Shown: positions 24,089-32,343, counted from the first letter of the stretch. The stretch: DNA of 64,000 nt from Streptomyces typhae (GCF_009755605.1 NZ_WPNZ01000016.1:63703-127702), one strand, 5' to 3'. The notes: a model not told the origin generated them from the sequence alone. Made by a program: numbers and translations.

Positions 24089-25109
24089 CCCCCGGCGGCT
24101 CGCCGTCGCCCGGACCGTACAGCGTGGTCGTGCGCACCCCCGCCTGGAAGCGGGTCCGCACCCCGAGCACCGCCATGATGCGGCTCATCCGGCGCTCGAC
24201 CGTGCGCTGGGCCACGCCGAGGCGGCGGGCGATGGCGCTGTCGGTGAGCCCGGCGCGCAGATGGCCGAGCAGCAACTCGTCCTCGGGCGAGAGCAGTTCA
24301 TGGGCGCCGGGGGCGGCGGGCCACAGGGGCGTGGCGCGCTGCCAGAGGAGTTCGAAGAGGGCGATCAGGCCGTCCAGGAGCGCGGACTGCTGGACGACGA
24401 GGATCTCCTCCTGACTGGCGACGACGAAGGGTACGAGCGCGACCCTGTGGTCGGCGATCACCAGTTTCAGCGGCACGTCGGCGAGGACCCGGCTCTCCTC
24501 GCCGCGTGCCGCGAGGTCGCGGGTGGCCTCCGCGCGCCCGGGGCCGTCGAGGCCCGCCTGGTCGTAGACCGCGCGGTAGCGCACGCCCTTGTCGAGGCGT
24601 TCGAGCTGCACGGTGTCCTGGCGCCGCAGCGGTTCCACGACGTAGGGCGGCTTGTCTAGGATCAGGATCTCGTTCTTGGCGGTCTGCTGCGTCTGGAAGA
24701 ACTGCTGGGCGATCGCCTCCCGGCCGCGAAGGACTTGGACCGGGGAGCCGCCGCCGCGCAACCGCCCGGCCCGGAACTCCTCGGCGAGCCCGGCCGCGGC
24801 GAGCCGGGCGTGCGCGATCTCCTCCTGGCGGCGCAGCGCGAGGACTTCCAGGGCGACGTCGGGCGGTGCCGGGGTGTACCGCTCAGGGCCGTCCGCGGCT
24901 TCGGTGAGCAGCCCGAGCCGGGCGAGGGAGCGCACGTGTCTGCGCACGCGCTGCTCGGTGAGGCCGGTCGCCGTGGCGAGCTGCTCGGGCGTCGAGCCGG
25001 GTGCCGCGAGGAACGCGCGGTACACCCGCTCGTCGGCGGGGCTGATGCCGAGCCCGGTGAGCACGGGAGGCCGCGGCGGGGTGGGGCCGGAGGGGGGCGT
25101 GGGGTCCAT
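24072..25109 (-). CDS. TrmB-like regulator with C-terminal LuxR-type HTH
   Basis: The 345-residue protein has an N-terminal winged HTH (about 20-75, TPEQLATATGLTEQRVRRHV) and a middle sensor region, as in TrmB-type or PLD-like effector domains (EILILDKPPYV). A terminal LuxR-like HTH follows (DSAIARRLGVAQRTVERRMSR). Proteins of this layout are abundant in Streptomyces, sometimes beside secreted enzymes. Start ATG 25109 has GAAGGGAAAG upstream. It overlaps the convergent phytase gene; a link between them is not shown. Confidence 0.82.
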   Translation of the reverse strand: MDPTPPSGPTPPRPPVLTGLGISPADERVYRAFLAAPGSTPEQLATATGLTEQRVRRHVRSLARLGLLTEAADGPERYTPAPPDVALEVLALRRQEEIAHARLAAAGLAEEFRAGRLRGGGSPVQVLRGREAIAQQFFQTQQTAKNEILILDKPPYVVEPLRRQDTVQLERLDKGVRYRAVYDQAGLDGPGRAEATRDLAARGEESRVLADVPLKLVIADHRVALVPFVVASQEEILVVQQSALLDGLIALFELLWQRATPLWPAAPGAHELLSPEDELLLGHLRAGLTDSAIARRLGVAQRTVERRMSRIMAVLGVRTRFQAGVRTTTLYGPGDGEPPGVTRGR

Positions 25110-25670
25110 GCCACCGCTTTCCCTTCGTGGGCGTCGGAAAGCCGACAGTGGCGGAACTCCGACGTCCCCATCTGCCCGGACCCCGGTACGGTCGTGCATG
25201 TCGCGGACGCTCGTTGTCATGAACGCTGAAGTCGCTTGCCGGAAGCGGCAGTCTGCCGGACAACGCCGACCGCGTCCACGGTGCTCGCACCGCCGGTGGT
25301 TCGCGGTCCTTACCGGGCCCGCGGACGGAGCGCGACCCCCAGACCGGCACGGGATGCCCCGGTTCTCGCCTCCATGCCAGGGGCGCTGACCCCCCACCCG
25401 GGGCATCCCGCGCCACCCTCACTCCCCGCCGGGCCGGTATGTCCGCGCACCGTGCTTGCCGCCGGGCCGGCATGTCCGCGCACCGTGACGGTGCGGCATC
25501 AAGAAACCGTGAAGATTGCCGGAAAAAGGCAGTGCGCCGTGCGGGCGGGCCACGTCAGTATGGGGAGGCAGAGACGGGGGGCGAGGGCCCGGGTGCCGGA
25601 TCACGGAAACGAGAGCCGGCGCCCGGGTGGGCACGGCCCCCGGGCTCGACCGGTCAAGGGGGCGGGGGAC
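25110..25670. other. 561-bp gap, regulatory region and a 32-bp repeat
   Basis: No gene is supported. A segment of about 29 bp around GCCGGGCCGGTATGTCCGCG (25427 on) repeats after roughly 32 bp near 25459. GCTTGCCGGAAGCGGC (near 25233) and GATTGCCGGAAAAAGGC (near 25514) share a GCCGGAA core. This region should hold the promoters of the TrmB/LuxR-like gene and the YqiJ-like gene. Confidence 0.4.
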
Positions 25671-26555
25671 ATGGGGGAGTTGGTCGACGCGGCGGTGGGA
25701 TGGCCAGGGGTGGCCTTCAGCTCCGCGATGGCTGTGGTGGTGTGCTTCTGGCTGCTCGTGGCGCTGGGCGCCGGGCGGGCCGGCAGTTTCGACGAGGACG
25801 CCGATCTGGGAGCCGTGGGCCTCGGGGGAGTGCCGGTGGCCGTGGCGGCGTCGCTCATGACGGTCATCGGCTGGACCGTGAGCCTCGCGGGCACCGTCGC
25901 CGTTACCCGCGCCCACTGGGCGGGCCTCGCCCACGCGGCGGCGGACGTGGCCCTGCTCGCCACCTCCGGGGCGGTCGCCTGGGGGGCGACCTACGCCCTC
26001 GTACGCCTGCACGCCCACGCGCGCACGACGCGCACCGCTCACGCCCGTACCGCCCACGCCCGCACGACCCGCACCGCCCGCTCCCGCGGATCCGCCCCGT
26101 CGCCGCGCGACCTCGTCGGTTCCGTGTGCACGATCCGCTCGGAGCGGGTGGACACGGTGTCGGGGCGGGCGGACGTGGCGACACCGGCGGGGGCCGTGGT
26201 GTCGGTCGAGATCCGCCGGGGTGGGGCGGGCTCGGTGGGCGTGGCAGGTCCTGTGGGTCCGGACGGCTCGGTGGTGGGGTCGGTGCGCCCGGTGTCAGGG
26301 GCGGGAGGCGTGGGAGGGGCGCAAGAGGTGGAATCGGCGGGTTCCGGCAGGCCCGCCGGCCCGATGACCGCGGGCGCCACCGCCCTTCTGTACGCCTACG
26401 AGGACAGCGGTGCCTTCTTCTGGGCCGCGCCCTGCTCCGTGGCGCTCGCGCCCGGTCGGCGCCGGGATCGCTGCGGCGGGGCCCGGCATCGGCGTCCCGG
26501 CGGGCCGTCCGCGGGACCCGCGGGCGGGACCTGGCCCCAGGCCGACTGCGCGTGA
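25671..26555 (+). CDS. YqiJ-like membrane protein with OB-fold C-terminal domain
   Basis: The 294-residue protein begins MGELVDAAVGWPGVAFSSAM. It has a first membrane helix (about 14-38), an acidic loop (FDEDADLGAVGLGGVP), and two more helices to about residue 115. The cytosolic part DLVGSVCTIRSERVDTVSGRADV with a final TALLYAYEDSGAFFWAAP is the OB-fold seen in YqiJ/NfeD-type partners of flotillins. A repeated Arg/Thr/Ala/His stretch (residues 118-140) and a Gly/Val-rich linker are inserted. No flotillin (YqiK/SPFH) gene is adjacent, which is unusual. The last 25 residues after VALAPGRRRD are basic and probably not conserved. Confidence 0.72.
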   Translation: MGELVDAAVGWPGVAFSSAMAVVVCFWLLVALGAGRAGSFDEDADLGAVGLGGVPVAVAASLMTVIGWTVSLAGTVAVTRAHWAGLAHAAADVALLATSGAVAWGATYALVRLHAHARTTRTAHARTAHARTTRTARSRGSAPSPRDLVGSVCTIRSERVDTVSGRADVATPAGAVVSVEIRRGGAGSVGVAGPVGPDGSVVGSVRPVSGAGGVGGAQEVESAGSGRPAGPMTAGATALLYAYEDSGAFFWAAPCSVALAPGRRRDRCGGARHRRPGGPSAGPAGGTWPQADCA

Positions 26556-26709
26556 CCGCCCCGCTCGCCCTGACACCGTGACCGCCGCGAGCACCGGCCC
26601 GCGTCCCGTGGGCGGCCTCGGGCGTACCGCCGTCCCGCCCCCACCGCCCACCTCCCCGGCTCGTACGCTGAGTGGACGCACGGGGTCGAGCAGGTATTCG
26701 GGGGCATAC

Positions 26710-27777
26710 GTGGCGGGTCGTGACATACCGGCTGACTATCTGGACGGCTACACCGGCATACTCGCCGACGCCTCCGCCACCGGCCGCGGCCTGACGCGTG
26801 CCGAGCTGGAGTCGCGGCGCGCGCTCGGCGAACGCGCGGCGGACGCCGGGTTCGGGCTGCGCGCCCTGGTGGGCGTGCATCTGGAGGCGGCCCGCGCGTA
26901 CGGCGCGGATCCCGTCGCCGTGCAGGTGTCCGCCGCGGCTCTGCTCGCCGCCGTCGAGCAGGCCGTCGACGCCTTCGCCGAAGGGTACGAACGCGCCCAG
27001 CTCCTCGCGGTCCGTCAGGAGGAGGCGGCACGGCGGGAGTTCATCGACGACCTGCTGCACGGCCGCAGTGACCTCGGCCTGCTCGCCGAGCGCGCCGAAC
27101 GCTTCGGTCTGCGCCTGTCCTCCTCGCACGCCGTCGCCGTCGCCCAGGGAGAGAGCGCCTACGAAGAGGGCGACAAGGCGCCGCGCGCCGTGGAACAGGC
27201 CCTCACCAGCCGCTTCGCCGACCGCGGCGTCCTGGTCACCACGAAGGACGGCCGCCTGGTGTGCGTGGCACCCGGCGACCAGGACGACGTCCTCGACTTC
27301 TTCGCCGGGCAGGCCCACACCGCCACCGACGGCGGCCGCGTCGCCATCGGCCGCCCCCGGCCCGGCGCGGGCGGCGTCGTCCAGTCGTACGAGGAAGCGC
27401 TGAACGCCCTCGACATCGCCGAGCGCCTGGAGCTGACCCCGGCGGTGCTGCGCGCCGCCGACCTGCTCGTCTATCCCGTCCTCGGCCGCGACCGGCAGGC
27501 GATGGCCGATCTCGTCGTGAACACCCTCGGCCCGCTGCGGCAGGCAAGGGGCGGCGCCGAACCCCTCATCGAGACCCTGTCGGCCTACTTCGACACGGGC
27601 TGCGTGGCGGCTCAGGCGGCCCGCCGTCTGAACCTGAGCGTGCGCGCCCTCACCTACCGCCTGGACCGCATCCACCGGCTCACCGGCACCAACCCCGCGC
27701 TGCCGATGCACCGCTACACCTTGCAGACGGCGGTGATCGGCGCACGCCTCCTCGACTGGCCCGAACGCCCCTTCTGA
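26710..27777 (+). CDS. PucR family transcriptional regulator
   Basis: The 355-residue protein has an N-terminal helical segment (about 20-110), a central GGDEF-like CdaR/PucR domain, and a C-terminal HTH_30. The HTH reads LIETLSAYFDTGCVAAQAARRLNLSVRALTYRLDRI, the classic CdaR/PucR recognition helix. The family controls purine, sugar-acid or nitrogen metabolism. Start GTG 26710 (VAGRDIPADYL) has GGGGG upstream; longer frames run through the preceding gene. It follows the YqiJ-like gene by 154 bp. The target is not evident from neighbours. Confidence 0.85.
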   Translation: MAGRDIPADYLDGYTGILADASATGRGLTRAELESRRALGERAADAGFGLRALVGVHLEAARAYGADPVAVQVSAAALLAAVEQAVDAFAEGYERAQLLAVRQEEAARREFIDDLLHGRSDLGLLAERAERFGLRLSSSHAVAVAQGESAYEEGDKAPRAVEQALTSRFADRGVLVTTKDGRLVCVAPGDQDDVLDFFAGQAHTATDGGRVAIGRPRPGAGGVVQSYEEALNALDIAERLELTPAVLRAADLLVYPVLGRDRQAMADLVVNTLGPLRQARGGAEPLIETLSAYFDTGCVAAQAARRLNLSVRALTYRLDRIHRLTGTNPALPMHRYTLQTAVIGARLLDWPERPF

Positions 27778-27784
27778 GGGGCCC

Positions 27785-27862
27785 GGTCGTCTTCCGGCGC
27801 CCCGCCGTCGTCTTTCGACGTGCCGCTGTCGTCTTTCGGCGCGCCGCCGTCGTCCGGGCCGG
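27785..27862. repeat. Three imperfect 27-bp repeats
   Basis: Units like CCGCCGTCGTCTTTCGACG recur just after the PucR stop, before the end of the convergent CoA-binding gene. Confidence 0.5.
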
Positions 27863-27870
27863 GGCCGCCG

Positions 27871-28284
27871 TTACGCGGGGCCGAGCCGGGGGATCTCGAT
27901 GGCGGGGCAGCGGTCCATGACCATCTCCAGGCCGGCGGCCCGGGTGCGTTCGTACGCCGCCTCGTCGACGACGCCGAGCTGGAACCACACGGCCTCGGCG
28001 CCGACGGCCACCGCCTCGTCCGCGACGGCGCCCGCGAGGTCGCTGTTCACGAAGACGTCGACGACGTCGATGTCGAAGGGGATCTCCGCCAGCGAGGCGT
28101 ACCCCTTCTCGCCGTGCACCGTCTCCGCCTTCGGATGCACCGGCACGATGCGCTTGCCGTACCGCTGCAACACCTCGGCGACGCCGTACGCGGCCCGCCG
28201 TTCGTTGCCGGAGAGGCCGACGACGGCCCACGTGTCACCGAGTCCGGTGAGAATCCTGCGAACGGTGGCGGGGTCGCCGTACAT
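27871..28284 (-). CDS. CoA-binding (Rossmann) protein, YccU type
   Basis: The 137-residue protein is a single CoA-binding domain: WAVVGLSGNERRAAYGVAEVLQRYGKRIVPVHPK, then YASLAEIPFDIDVVDVFVN and a C-terminal EMVMDRCPAIE. It is the isolated version of the succinyl-CoA synthetase nucleotide-binding fold. Its physiological role is unknown. Start ATG 28284 (MYGDPATVRR) is the first well-placed start. A strong hairpin separates it from TerD upstream. Confidence 0.85.
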   Translation of the reverse strand: MYGDPATVRRILTGLGDTWAVVGLSGNERRAAYGVAEVLQRYGKRIVPVHPKAETVHGEKGYASLAEIPFDIDVVDVFVNSDLAGAVADEAVAVGAEAVWFQLGVVDEAAYERTRAAGLEMVMDRCPAIEIPRLGPA

Positions 28285-28324
28285 GTCGGGCCTCCAGGCG
28301 TATCGGTCGTTCCGAAAGTGCCAA

Positions 28325-28363
28325 CGGCGGCACCGGCCGGGGGATTCCCGGCCGGTGCCGCCG
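28325..28363 (-). terminator. 17-bp perfect hairpin after terD
   Basis: 28325-28341 pairs perfectly with 28347-28363 around a 5-base loop, 28 bp beyond the terD stop codon. Confidence 0.8.
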
Positions 28364-28390
28364 CCGTGCCCGTGCGGTGCGCGGGCGGTG

Positions 28391-28966
28391 TCAGACGTTG
28401 ACGCCGAAGTCCGAGGCGATGCCGCGCAGGCCGCTGGCGTAGCCCTGGCCGACGGCGCGGAACTTCCACTCGGCGCCGTGCCGGTAGAGCTCGCCGAAGA
28501 CCATCGCGGTCTCGGTGGAGGCGTCCTCGGAGAGGTCGTAGCGGGCGATCTCCTGGTTGTCGGCCTGGTTGACCACGCGGATGAACGCGTTGCGGACCTG
28601 GCCGAAGCTCTGCCCGCGGTTCTCCGCGTCGTGGATGGAGACCGGAAAGACGATCTTGGTGATGTCGGCGGGCACGCCGGCGAGGTTGACCTTGACGGCT
28701 TCGTCGTCGCCCTCGCCCTCACCGGTGAGGTTGTCACCGGTGTGCTCGACGGAGCCGTCGGGGCTCGTGAGGTTGTTGTAGAAGACGAAGTGCTGGTCGG
28801 AGACGACCTTGCCGGAGTCGTCGCAGAGCAGCGCGCTGGCGTCGAGGTCGTAGTCCGTCCCGGTCGTCGTCCGGACGTCCCAGCCCAGTCCGACCAGTAC
28901 GGCCGTCAGACCCGGCGCCTCCTTGCTCAGCGAAACGTTGCCGCCCTTGGCCAGGGAAACTCCCAC
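28391..28966 (-). CDS. terD: TerD family calcium-binding stress protein
   Basis: The 191-residue TerD-domain protein starts MGVSLAKGGNVSLSKEAPGL. It carries the acidic GWDVRTTTGTDYDLDASALL and NLTGEGEGDDEAVKVNL segments whose Asp/Glu residues bind calcium. TerD proteins belong to the tellurite/chemical stress module, which in Streptomyces usually has several copies. It is divergent from a BlaI-type repressor. The 285-bp gap between them contains a BlaI-like operator (29135-29150) and short repeats of CTGTACCGAGAGCC near 29010. TerB, a partner of TerD in ter systems, lies 2 kb away, also next to a copy of the operator. Confidence 0.93.
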   Translation of the reverse strand: MGVSLAKGGNVSLSKEAPGLTAVLVGLGWDVRTTTGTDYDLDASALLCDDSGKVVSDQHFVFYNNLTSPDGSVEHTGDNLTGEGEGDDEAVKVNLAGVPADITKIVFPVSIHDAENRGQSFGQVRNAFIRVVNQADNQEIARYDLSEDASTETAMVFGELYRHGAEWKFRAVGQGYASGLRGIASDFGVNV

Positions 28967-29134
28967 GGTGTCCTCCTGCTGTGGTCTGTACGGAAAATCT
29001 ATGTACCGAGAGCCCTGTACCGAGAGCCCTGTGTGGAGCGCCTCTGCACGGAGAGCCTCCGCACGGGGAGTCTCTGTTTCAAGAGTCTCGGTAGGGAAAT
29101 CGTCCCGGCCCCGGTTGCGGGCCGGAGCTTAGAA

Positions 29135-29150
29135 TCTACATGAATGTAGA
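29135..29150. promoter_or_regulatory. BlaI/MecI-type operator, copy 1
   Basis: TCTACATGAATGTAGA is two 6-base arms, TCTACA and TGTAGA, around TGAA. TACA/TGTA dyads are the known binding signature of BlaI/MecI repressors. It lies 169 bp from the terD start and 102 bp from the blaI-like start, so one site may govern both. Confidence 0.7.
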
Positions 29151-29251
29151 AATATGCGGAGCCGGGTTCGACCGGGTTCGAAGACCTGCCCGTTACGATG
29201 TGGCACTCCCCGCGCGCGACGTGCGCGACGCGGTGGCAGACGAGGCACGGG

Positions 29252-29671
29252 ATGGCGCAGGACATGACGCACGGCGAAGGCGGACCGCGGGAGCCGCGGC
29301 TGCGCAGGCGCGGCCAGGGCGAGCTGGAGGCCCAGGTCCTCGCGGCCCTGCACGACGCGCGCGGCCCGGTCGGCGCGGCCTGGGTGCAGGAGCGCGTCGG
29401 CGGCGACCTCGCGTACACCACGGTCATGACGATTCTCACCCGGCTGCTCGCCAAGGACGTCGTCACCCGGGAACGCGCGGGGCGCTCCTTCGTGTGGCGG
29501 CCCACGACCGGCGAGGCCGGGCTCGCCGCGCTGCGCATGCGCAAGGTCCTCGACGGCGAGAGCGACCGCGAGGCGGTGCTCACGAGTTTCGTCACCACCC
29601 TGTCCGCCGACGACGAGCGGCTGCTGCGCGACCTGCTCGGTGCGGCGGGCGGCGACGGCGGGCAGGGCTGA
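29252..29671 (+). CDS. BlaI/MecI/CopY family repressor
   Basis: A 139-residue winged-helix repressor. The DNA-binding half contains LEAQVLAALHDARGPVGAAWVQERVGGDLAYTTVMTILTRL, matching BlaI/MecI, and the dimerisation tail follows. It is cleaved or released by a partner M56 membrane peptidase in classical beta-lactam systems; that partner is the next gene, eight bases downstream. Start ATG 29252 (MAQDMTHGEGG) has GAGG upstream; ATG 29264 is an alternative. Its operator sites are at 29135 and 31587. Confidence 0.88.
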   Translation: MAQDMTHGEGGPREPRLRRRGQGELEAQVLAALHDARGPVGAAWVQERVGGDLAYTTVMTILTRLLAKDVVTRERAGRSFVWRPTTGEAGLAALRMRKVLDGESDREAVLTSFVTTLSADDERLLRDLLGAAGGDGGQG

Positions 29672-29679
29672 GCGCGGGC

Positions 29680-30978
29680 ATGGGGTTCTTCGTCCATCTG
29701 CCGCTCGTCCTGCCGCTGAGCGCCTGGCCGGTCGCCCGGCTCGCCGCGCAGCATCTGCATCCGCGCATCGCGACGCGCCTGCTGACCGCGCTCGCCGCCG
29801 TGATGGCGCTGTGCAGCACGCTCTGCCTGGCCCTGCTCATGGTCGTCGGCACCGCCCGGCTCCCGGGCAACCCCCTGCCCGACGCCTGGTCCGACCCGGA
29901 GGTCCGTGCCGCCCTGCCGTACGACGAGATCACCGGCGTGGTGGCGATTCCGGCGCTGGCCGTGGTGTGCGCGGCCCTGACCCGCACCCTGTGGCGGCAC
30001 GCGACGGTACGCCGCCGGGGCCGCCGGGCGCTCGCAGGGCTGCCCGGCACGACGGTGGTCGTACTGCCGGACACCGAGCAGGCGTATGCGTACGCGCTGC
30101 CCGGGAGGGTGCGGGGGGCGGCGCCGGTCCGGGTCCGTGGACGGGCGCCGAGGGAGCCGTCGCGGGTGGGGCTCGGGCATGTGTCGCGCCGGGGTGGTGG
30201 GGCGTGGTCTGCCCGTGTGACGCGATGGGGCGGTCGGGCGTGGTTCGCGTGCGTGTCGCGCCGGGGTGGTGGGGCGTGGTCTGCCCGTGTGACGCGATGG
30301 GGCGGTCGGGCGTGGGTCGCGTACGTGTCGCGCCGGGACGATGGGGCATGGTCCGCCCCCGTGCCGCCACGGGACGGCGGGGCGTCGTCCGGCCGCGTGC
30401 CGCCACGGGACGGCGGGGCGTCGTCCGGCCGCGTGCCGCGACGGCACGAGCCGCCGCGTGGTCGCGTCGTCGTCAGCCGTGCTCTCGTCGACCGGCTCGA
30501 ACCCGGCGAGCGGCGGGCCCTGTTCGCCCATGAGCGTGCTCATCTCGCGGCGCGCCACCACCGCTTCCTGCTGGTGACGCAGTTGGCGGCGCGCGCCAAC
30601 CCTTTCCTGCTGCCGCTGCGCACGGCCACCGCGTACACCGCCGAGCGGTGGGCCGACGAGGCGGCCGCCGGAGTGGTGCGGGACCGGCGTGCGGTCGCGC
30701 GAGCCATCGGCAAGGCCGCGCTCGCGCCGGGGGGCGCGCCGATGACGGCGCGCACGGGGCTCGCGGGGCTCGCGGGGCTCGCCGCGGCGGGCCCGGTGCC
30801 GCGGCGCGTCGCCGCACTCCTCGCCCCGGCCCCCGCCGCCCGCACCCGGCCCCCCTTGTTCACGGCGGTGGGCCTGGCGCTCTGGGGCGCCGCGTGCGGC
30901 ACCGCCGTGTCCGCGATGTCCTCGGCGAACGCGGCGGTGACGACGGTCCTCGTCCTGCGCGCGGCCACACCGCTGTGA
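29680..30978 (+). CDS. M56 family membrane metallopeptidase (BlaR1/MecR1-like)
   Basis: The 432-residue integral membrane protease lies eight bases after the BlaI-type repressor gene. Membrane helices occupy residues 1-22, 30-60 and 85-105. The zinc motif FAHERAHLAARHH (HExxH) is near residue 290, with the third ligand probably the Glu of TAERWADEAA, and a last helix lies at the C-terminus. It lacks the extracellular penicillin-binding sensor domain of BlaR1. About 110 residues between helix 3 and the protease motif are tandem repeats (24-residue and 12-residue units), rich in Arg, Gly and Trp. That region is not expected to fold as a conserved domain. Confidence 0.85.
   Translation: MGFFVHLPLVLPLSAWPVARLAAQHLHPRIATRLLTALAAVMALCSTLCLALLMVVGTARLPGNPLPDAWSDPEVRAALPYDEITGVVAIPALAVVCAALTRTLWRHATVRRRGRRALAGLPGTTVVVLPDTEQAYAYALPGRVRGAAPVRVRGRAPREPSRVGLGHVSRRGGGAWSARVTRWGGRAWFACVSRRGGGAWSARVTRWGGRAWVAYVSRRDDGAWSAPVPPRDGGASSGRVPPRDGGASSGRVPRRHEPPRGRVVVSRALVDRLEPGERRALFAHERAHLAARHHRFLLVTQLAARANPFLLPLRTATAYTAERWADEAAAGVVRDRRAVARAIGKAALAPGGAPMTARTGLAGLAGLAAAGPVPRRVAALLAPAPAARTRPPLFTAVGLALWGAACGTAVSAMSSANAAVTTVLVLRAATPL
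30181..30452 (+). repeat. Nested 72-bp and 36-bp in-frame tandem repeats in the M56 gene
   Basis: A 72-bp unit starting GTGTCGCGCCGGGGTGG occurs at 30181 and 30253, with a diverged partial copy at 30325. A 36-bp unit starting GTGCCGCCACGGGACGG occurs at 30361 and 30397, with a partial copy at 30433. Both unit lengths are multiples of three. Confidence 0.85.
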
Positions 30979-31019
30979 GGGCCGCGAGGGCCGAGAGGGC
31001 CGCGGAGCCGCAGGCGTGA

Positions 31020-31475
31020 TCAGAGGTCGAACTCGTGCGGGGGCAGATCCAGGGCGTAGCACGCCTCGCGCACCACGGCCTGCTCGTCCTTGTCGAAGTC
31101 GCCGTCGGCGCCGCCGATGACGATGCCGATCTGGATCACCGCACGTGCCTCGGCCGGCTTCTTCTTGGCCTTCGCGACCTCCTGCAACACGCTCACCTTG
31201 CCGAACGAGAAGTCGGCCGTCAGCTTGTCCACGTTCTCGTCGAAGCGGCGGCGCAGGTCGTCGGCGGCGAAGTTCTGCAGCACCTCGTTCGTCGCGATGA
31301 GCTGCGCCACGCGCTGGCGCTCCGCCGCGTCCACGGTGCCGTCGGCGGCCGCGACCAGCGCGCACATGGCCATGCTGGAGTCGCGGAAGGCCCCGCTCGT
31401 GAGGTCGTTCTTCTTCGCCGTCAGCTGCGCCTGCATCGTCGACGCGGTGTCCTTCAAGCGGTCCCACAGGGCCAT
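31020..31475 (-). CDS. terB: TerB family tellurite resistance protein
   Basis: The 151-residue TerB-type helical protein contains MCALVAAADGTVDAAERQRVAQLI and the paired VIQIGIVIGGADGDFDKDEQAVVREACYAL motif, whose acidic residues bind metal. It acts with TerD-family proteins in the ter stress system, whose biochemical output is still debated. Start ATG 31475 (MALWDRLKDTA) has TGGAG upstream on the coding strand. Upstream, between it and the divergent TenA-like gene, are four 9-bp repeats and the second BlaI-type operator. Confidence 0.88.
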   Translation of the reverse strand: MALWDRLKDTASTMQAQLTAKKNDLTSGAFRDSSMAMCALVAAADGTVDAAERQRVAQLIATNEVLQNFAADDLRRRFDENVDKLTADFSFGKVSVLQEVAKAKKKPAEARAVIQIGIVIGGADGDFDKDEQAVVREACYALDLPPHEFDL

Positions 31476-31523
31476 GGGAAAACTCCATCTGTTGTCGCTC
31501 ACTACGAGCGGTACGAGCACTAA

Positions 31524-31559
31524 GGGCAGTACGGGCAGTACGGGCAGTACGGGCAGTAC
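31524..31559. repeat. Four perfect 9-bp tandem repeats
   Basis: GGGCAGTAC repeats four times without interruption between the terB start and the second BlaI-type operator. Confidence 0.8.
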
Positions 31560-31586
31560 AAGGCAGCACGGACATGGCGAACTGCG

Positions 31587-31604
31587 TTCTACAGCATTGT
31601 AGAA
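31587..31604. promoter_or_regulatory. BlaI/MecI-type operator, copy 2
   Basis: TTCTACAGCATTGTAGAA is a dyad with 7-base arms; its TCTACA and TGTAGA arms are identical to those at 29135-29150, with the same 4-base spacing. It lies between the divergent terB (start 31475) and TenA-like (start 31654) genes, about 50 bp upstream of the latter. Confidence 0.7.
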
Positions 31605-31653
31605 GTTAACATCCGAAGCTTCCCGGACCGAACGGAAACGGAAAGGGCACCCC

Positions 31654-32322
31654 ATGACTTCGACGTCCCACGAACTCCTGGCGGGCGCGACCGCGGAACT
31701 CGTCCCCGAGCCGCACGCCAACCCACTGGTCCCCCTGGTCGCGGAGGGCCGCGCCGACCGGGCCGCGCTTGCCGCGCTCGCCCTGGAGCAGTGCCGGATC
31801 ATCCCCGCCGACCGCCGCTCCTTCCTGCACCTCGCGGCCCGCGCGGCCGACGCGGAGCTGCCCGCCTGCGCGGACTTCTTCGGCGTGCTCGCCGAGGGCG
31901 AGTCGGTGGCGCTCGACCGGCTCGGGCCGCTGCTCGCCGCGTGTGGGGCGGACGAGGACGCGGTGGCCGCGTATGTGCCGACGGCGGGCTGCCAGGCGTA
32001 TCCCGCGTACGTGGCATGGCTCGCCCTGAACGCCGAACCGGCCGACGCGGTCCTCGCCCTGACCGCCAACTTCGCGGCGTGGGGCGGCTACTGCGCGGAC
32101 CTCGCGACCGCGCTGCGCGGGCGGTACGGCTTCTCCGACGAGGCCTGCGGGTTCTTCGACTTCTTCGCGGGCCCCGCGCCGGACCTCGACCGTGCGGTGC
32201 TCGCCGCCCTCCAGGAGGGCCTGGACCTGGAGCGCCTCACCCCCGCCGCGGCGCTGCGGCAGGGGCGGCTGCTCCAGGACTACGAGGCGATGTTCTGGAC
32301 GAGCCTGGCGGCGCGGGCCTGA
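31654..32322 (+). CDS. TenA-like heme-oxygenase-fold protein
   Basis: The 222-residue, all-helical protein looks like the TenA/PqqC/heme-oxygenase superfamily: paired histidine-containing helices early (EPHANPLVPLVAEG, CRIIPADRRSFLHLAARA) and the pattern TAGCQAYPAYVAWLALNAEP. True TenA thiaminase II enzymes have an LPCxWxYxE box with a catalytic Cys. The equivalent here reads LTANFAAWGGYCADLA, so thiamin salvage activity is doubtful. It probably acts as a redox or small-molecule enzyme linked to the Ter/BlaI module, since it sits behind a BlaI-type operator. Confidence 0.68.
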   Translation: MTSTSHELLAGATAELVPEPHANPLVPLVAEGRADRAALAALALEQCRIIPADRRSFLHLAARAADAELPACADFFGVLAEGESVALDRLGPLLAACGADEDAVAAYVPTAGCQAYPAYVAWLALNAEPADAVLALTANFAAWGGYCADLATALRGRYGFSDEACGFFDFFAGPAPDLDRAVLAALQEGLDLERLTPAAALRQGRLLQDYEAMFWTSLAARA

Positions 32323-32343
32323 ACCCCCGGCGACGGGCCGCCG

